From the NCBI GenBank assembly GCA_904501795.1, contig CAJGCK010000055.1, positions 1-7,374 on the forward strand: a stretch of 7,374 bases of DNA. The letters run 5' to 3'. Origin of the DNA: an uncultured Clostridia bacterium. GTDB taxonomy: Bacteria > Bacillota > Clostridia > Christensenellales > Borkfalkiaceae. The position numbers were made by a program, and so were the translations under genes. Below, piece by piece: positions 4,945-7,374 of the stretch. The notes beneath the pieces were generated by a model that was not told where the DNA came from, did not search any database, and saw only the letters and a list, made by a program, of their open reading frames with translations. Numbering within the stretch: position 1 is the stretch's first letter; the number at the start of each line of letters is the position of its first letter.

Positions 4945-5837
4945 GCGGAATATACGCTTCTTGCGAGATAGAAGGCGGTAATCTAGACCGTTTTATCAAC
5001 ACTCTAAGGGTAAGGGGCGTGAATTTATACCGCGTTAAAAAAATTTCCCGCGTGAAAATGAGTTTGGCGGTAAAGCGGGCTGACGGGAAAAAACTTTTTG
5101 CAATTGCAAAAGAGTTATGTTATAATATAAAAAACTTTAGATACGCTGGAATTTTAAGTCCGTTATATTACTTGGCAAAGAATTTGGGTGTGCTTATAGG
5201 CGCAATAATATTTTGCGTGGGCGCGGTTGCGTTTAACGACGTGGTGCTTTCAATCGACTGTTACGGCACGGGCGCTGTTTTATATAGGGAAGTGGAAGAA
5301 TTACTAAACGAAAAGGGCGTTTGTAAATTTTCTAGGTTTTCTTCGATAAATCTTAAAGAATTAAGCAATACTATCCTTGCAAACTCCCCAAATCTCTCGT
5401 TTGTGGAATGTCAAAAAAGCGGTAACCACCTAAAAATAAATCTAATATTATCTCAAACGGCGTCGGGTACGTTGACGGGCACGTGCGAGAAAATGGTTTC
5501 AGCCGACTCGGGCGAGATAGTCAAAATTAAAGTTTATAGGGGCTTATCTAAAGTTTCGGTTGGCGACTTGGTTGAAAAGGGCGCGGTTTTGGTAGAAGCT
5601 ATTCAAACGGACGGCGGGAATATTGCAGGCGTTATCGCCCTTGTAACAATTCGCGTTACAGAGAATAGAGAATATTTGCTCGACGGCGACAATGCAGAAG
5701 GCGTTGCAACGGCAATCGCTTTAACGGAGAGCGTAAATCAAGAGCCTATCGATATAAAAGTTAAAAAAACAAAAAACGGCGAAAAGTATTTGTACACAGT
5801 TTCGCTAGTTTTTGAAAAGACGTATTTTGTTGGATAA
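4911..5837 (+). CDS. yqfD: Sporulation protein YqfD, short form
   Basis: This gene encodes 308 residues from TTG 4911. The N-terminal region has the YqfD pattern: SGIYASCEIEGGNLDRFIN, then a gapped RGVNLYRVK and a cysteine-containing strand before the membrane. One membrane helix lies at about 91-111 (GVLIGAIIFCVGAVAF), followed by an extracytoplasmic POTRA-like segment with VLSIDCYGTGAVLYREVEELLNEKGV and later GEIVKIKVYRGLSKVSVGDLVEKGAVLV. YqfD is a mother-cell sporulation membrane protein of unknown mechanism. Family members are typically near 390-400 residues. Here about 80 residues are missing between the VEKGAVLV strand region and the C-terminal VKKTKNGEKYLYTVSLVFEKT strands. No ATG lies at the start. 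TTG 4911 has GGGGG ten bases upstream, while TTG 4890 has no ribosome binding site. The overlap with yqfC is 34 bases, which suggests coupled translation. Confidence 0.85.
   Translation: MRKNNGARTILSGIYASCEIEGGNLDRFINTLRVRGVNLYRVKKISRVKMSLAVKRADGKKLFAIAKELCYNIKNFRYAGILSPLYYLAKNLGVLIGAIIFCVGAVAFNDVVLSIDCYGTGAVLYREVEELLNEKGVCKFSRFSSINLKELSNTILANSPNLSFVECQKSGNHLKINLILSQTASGTLTGTCEKMVSADSGEIVKIKVYRGLSKVSVGDLVEKGAVLVEAIQTDGGNIAGVIALVTIRVTENREYLLDGDNAEGVATAIALTESVNQEPIDIKVKKTKNGEKYLYTVSLVFEKTYFVG
5098..5126 (+). promoter_or_regulatory. Possible internal promoter within yqfD
   Basis: TTGCAA (5098-5103), 17 bases and TATAAT (5121-5126) repeat exactly the -35, spacer length and -10 of the hydratase promoter. 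The -35 half lies in a perfect 16-bp palindrome, TTTTGCAATTGCAAAA (5096-5111). The bases also encode KLFAIAKE and nearby YqfD residues, so chance is possible. If real, it would let pgpH and the following gene be expressed outside sporulation. Confidence 0.4.
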
Positions 5838-5852
5838 AAATGAGGGAAAAAT

Positions 5853-7313
5853 ATGGAATCACAAAAAGTAATTAAATGGACGGGAAAAGACGTCGTTGCA
5901 AACGTGTTCGTTTGTTTAATCAATGCGTTGTTGCTATGCGGAATAGTTGCGATGTTCGTTTACCTAAACGGTATAAGCGATGAAAGTTTTCGAACGGTGT
6001 TCAATGCCCCGGGAGCGATAATTAGATACTGTTTTCTAATCGTTTTGATAATAACGGTTATGTGGCTATTTTTCTTTTTGGAAGATAGAGAGTTTTTAAG
6101 AAACGCTTCTAACCTTGAAATGATATTTTTAATTTTAGAAATATCTATCGTAATCTGTTATTTTACGGGCATGCACTTAAATTTGTATTTAAGAACGCTT
6201 TGTTTAGCACCGCTTTTGGTATTATTTTTGAAAAACAAGCGCAGTTCTATCATAACTGGGTTTATCTTCTCGGCACTAATGCTTTTGGTAGACACGTTGC
6301 CCAACACTAAAACGTATATTCCGTCTTATTGGGTATTTATAATAAGCGTTTCCACTTGTGTAATAGGCGTGGCGCTTATGTCTTCGCTATATTCACGTCT
6401 TAAAATGTTGCTCACGAGTTTTGTTTTGTCAGCTCCTGCAATCGCCTTTGTTTTATTAGAACTCATAGAAGGCTTGCCAAACGAGTTCGTTCAAAGGCTT
6501 GTTTGTGCAACATTGTCGGGGCCCGCGTCGGTTGCAGTTTTTATAATTTTGCTATCGTTACTCGAAAGCATGTTCAAAAAAACTACCTGTTTTAAACTTG
6601 CCGAACTTACCGACCACAAGGCAAGCCTAATCAAGCGTATGATACGAGAAGCGCCCGGTACTTTTAACCACGCAATAGTGGTTTCAAATATTGCCGAAGC
6701 GTGCGCAACGGCAATCGGCGAAGACGCGTTGTTTGCAAGAACTTGCGCCTACTATCACGATATAGGTAAACTTCGCCGTCCCGAACTGTTTGCTGAAAAC
6801 CAACCCGACGGCATTAACCCGCACGACGATTTGACGCCCGAACTTTCAACAAATATCATAAAAGCACATACGCAAGATGGGTATCAGTTGCTATTAAAGC
6901 ACCGTTTGCCAAAAGAAATCGCTACCGTATGTTTAGAACACCACGGTACCGTACCGATATTCTTTTTCTATGCAAAGGCTAAAAAGTTTACCGACGGTGA
7001 CGTGGATATTGACCCGTACTGCTATCAAGGTCCTAAACCGCAAAGCAAAATATCCGCGATAATAATGATTGCGGACGGTTGTGAAGCGGCGACTAGAACC
7101 CTAAAAGACCGTTCGAGAGAAAACGTTAAAAAGGTAGTTAGAAAAATCGTTAACGACCGTATGGAATTAGGTCAGTTCGACGAGTGCGAAATAACCCTTA
7201 AAGAATTAAATATAATAATCAACGCAGTCGTAAACAACTTAACGGGTATCTATCACAGCAGAGTAGAGTATCCAAAGATTAGTTTAGACGGGCTTAAAGA
7301 AAAGGACAACTAA
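5853..7313 (+). CDS. pgpH: PgpH-family c-di-AMP phosphodiesterase lacking the extracytoplasmic domain
   Basis: This gene encodes 486 residues of a membrane-anchored HD hydrolase (YqfF/PgpH), which in Bacillota cleaves c-di-AMP to pApA. One N-terminal helix (about 14-38) is followed by a loop of only about 17 residues, then seven helices (about 56-75, 88-104, 108-126, 131-148, 157-177, 184-203 and 213-236). After the linker FKLAELTDHKASLIKRMI comes the HD domain. Metal ligands expected for PgpH are all present: His273 (APGTFNH), His302-Asp303 (YYHDIGK), His339, His363-His364 (EHHGT) and Asp408 (IADGCEA). Full-length members are about 700 residues, with a domain of about 250 residues (7TMR-HDED) between helices 1 and 2. 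It is missing here, with no sign of a frameshift. The ATG has GAGGG six bases upstream and lies 15 bases after yqfD. phoH, often between the two, is absent. Confidence 0.93.
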   Translation: MESQKVIKWTGKDVVANVFVCLINALLLCGIVAMFVYLNGISDESFRTVFNAPGAIIRYCFLIVLIITVMWLFFFLEDREFLRNASNLEMIFLILEISIVICYFTGMHLNLYLRTLCLAPLLVLFLKNKRSSIITGFIFSALMLLVDTLPNTKTYIPSYWVFIISVSTCVIGVALMSSLYSRLKMLLTSFVLSAPAIAFVLLELIEGLPNEFVQRLVCATLSGPASVAVFIILLSLLESMFKKTTCFKLAELTDHKASLIKRMIREAPGTFNHAIVVSNIAEACATAIGEDALFARTCAYYHDIGKLRRPELFAENQPDGINPHDDLTPELSTNIIKAHTQDGYQLLLKHRLPKEIATVCLEHHGTVPIFFFYAKAKKFTDGDVDIDPYCYQGPKPQSKISAIIMIADGCEAATRTLKDRSRENVKKVVRKIVNDRMELGQFDECEITLKELNIIINAVVNNLTGIYHSRVEYPKISLDGLKEKDN

Positions 7314-7314
7314 T

Positions 7315-7374
7315 ATGGGCAGACTATATATAGAGACCACTGAGAGAAAACTTAATTTACCCGAACTAGCGGGG
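7315..7374 (+). CDS. 5' end of a gene cut by the window edge, possibly ybeY
   Basis: The ATG at 7315 is one base after the pgpH stop, and AAAGGA lies eight bases upstream. The 20 codons in the window read MGRLYIETTERKLNLPELAG without a stop. The tight spacing points to co-transcription with pgpH. In many Bacillota the gene after pgpH (yqfF) is ybeY, the endoribonuclease of rRNA maturation. YbeY proteins start with a short beta strand followed by a helix, which this sequence would allow. The assignment rests on gene order rather than on a motif, because the conserved His residues of YbeY would lie beyond the window. Confidence 0.6.
   Translation, partial: MGRLYIETTERKLNLPELAG

Noticed and set aside
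5738..5923. Minus-strand open frame across the yqfD-pgpH junction
   Set aside because: It spans two well-supported genes on the other strand, and its translation has no recognisable features.

Overview
This is ordinary chromosomal DNA of a low-to-moderate GC, probably endospore-forming Bacillota, most likely a Clostridia lineage. The evidence is the sporulation pair yqfC-yqfD next to pgpH, an M-box ahead of mgtE, purine-rich Shine-Dalgarno sites and sigma-A-type promoters with 17-nt spacers. No rRNA, tRNA, CRISPR array, insertion sequence or phage gene was seen. The species cannot be named from the window.

Left part, minus strand (about 1-2340): mgtE (1514 down to 156) encodes a CBS-gated Mg2+ channel/transporter. 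Its roughly 230-nt leader is an M-box (ykoK-type) Mg2+ riboswitch, with its own promoter (TTGACA-17-TAAACT) and an intrinsic terminator just before the ribosome binding site. An 8-nt segment of the aptamer core is the exact complement of the terminator's 5' arm, which suggests a specific anti-terminator. Upstream lies a small two-helix membrane protein with a PH-like tail, driven by its own promoter. Beyond the end of mgtE, a hairpin at 111-129 looks like a shared terminator for mgtE and for a plus-strand gene or RNA entering from the left edge.

Centre, plus strand (2375-4646): a divergent promoter (TTGCAA-17-TATAAT) drives a complete aconitase-superfamily hydratase of the YbhJ type. It keeps all three cysteines of the 4Fe-4S cluster and the C-terminal swivel domain. 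Its substrate is not known. Promoter and ribosome binding site favour the ATG at 2442 over the ATG at 2412. A long hairpin follows the gene.

Right part, plus strand (4641-7374): yqfC, yqfD, pgpH and the first 20 codons of a further gene (possibly ybeY) form a tight operon-like run. A sigma-E-like promoter (GTATTTT-14-CATAAAAT) precedes yqfC, which fits the mother-cell sporulation role of this pair. In RNA reading through from the hydratase, the yqfC Shine-Dalgarno would be hidden in a hairpin that the sigma-E transcript could not form. phoH, often found between yqfD and pgpH, is absent. YqfD is short for its family. PgpH, the HD-domain c-di-AMP phosphodiesterase, lacks the large extracytoplasmic domain normally found between its first and second membrane helices, while its seven metal-binding residues are intact. 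This compact PgpH and the regulation around yqfC are the most interesting points in the window.
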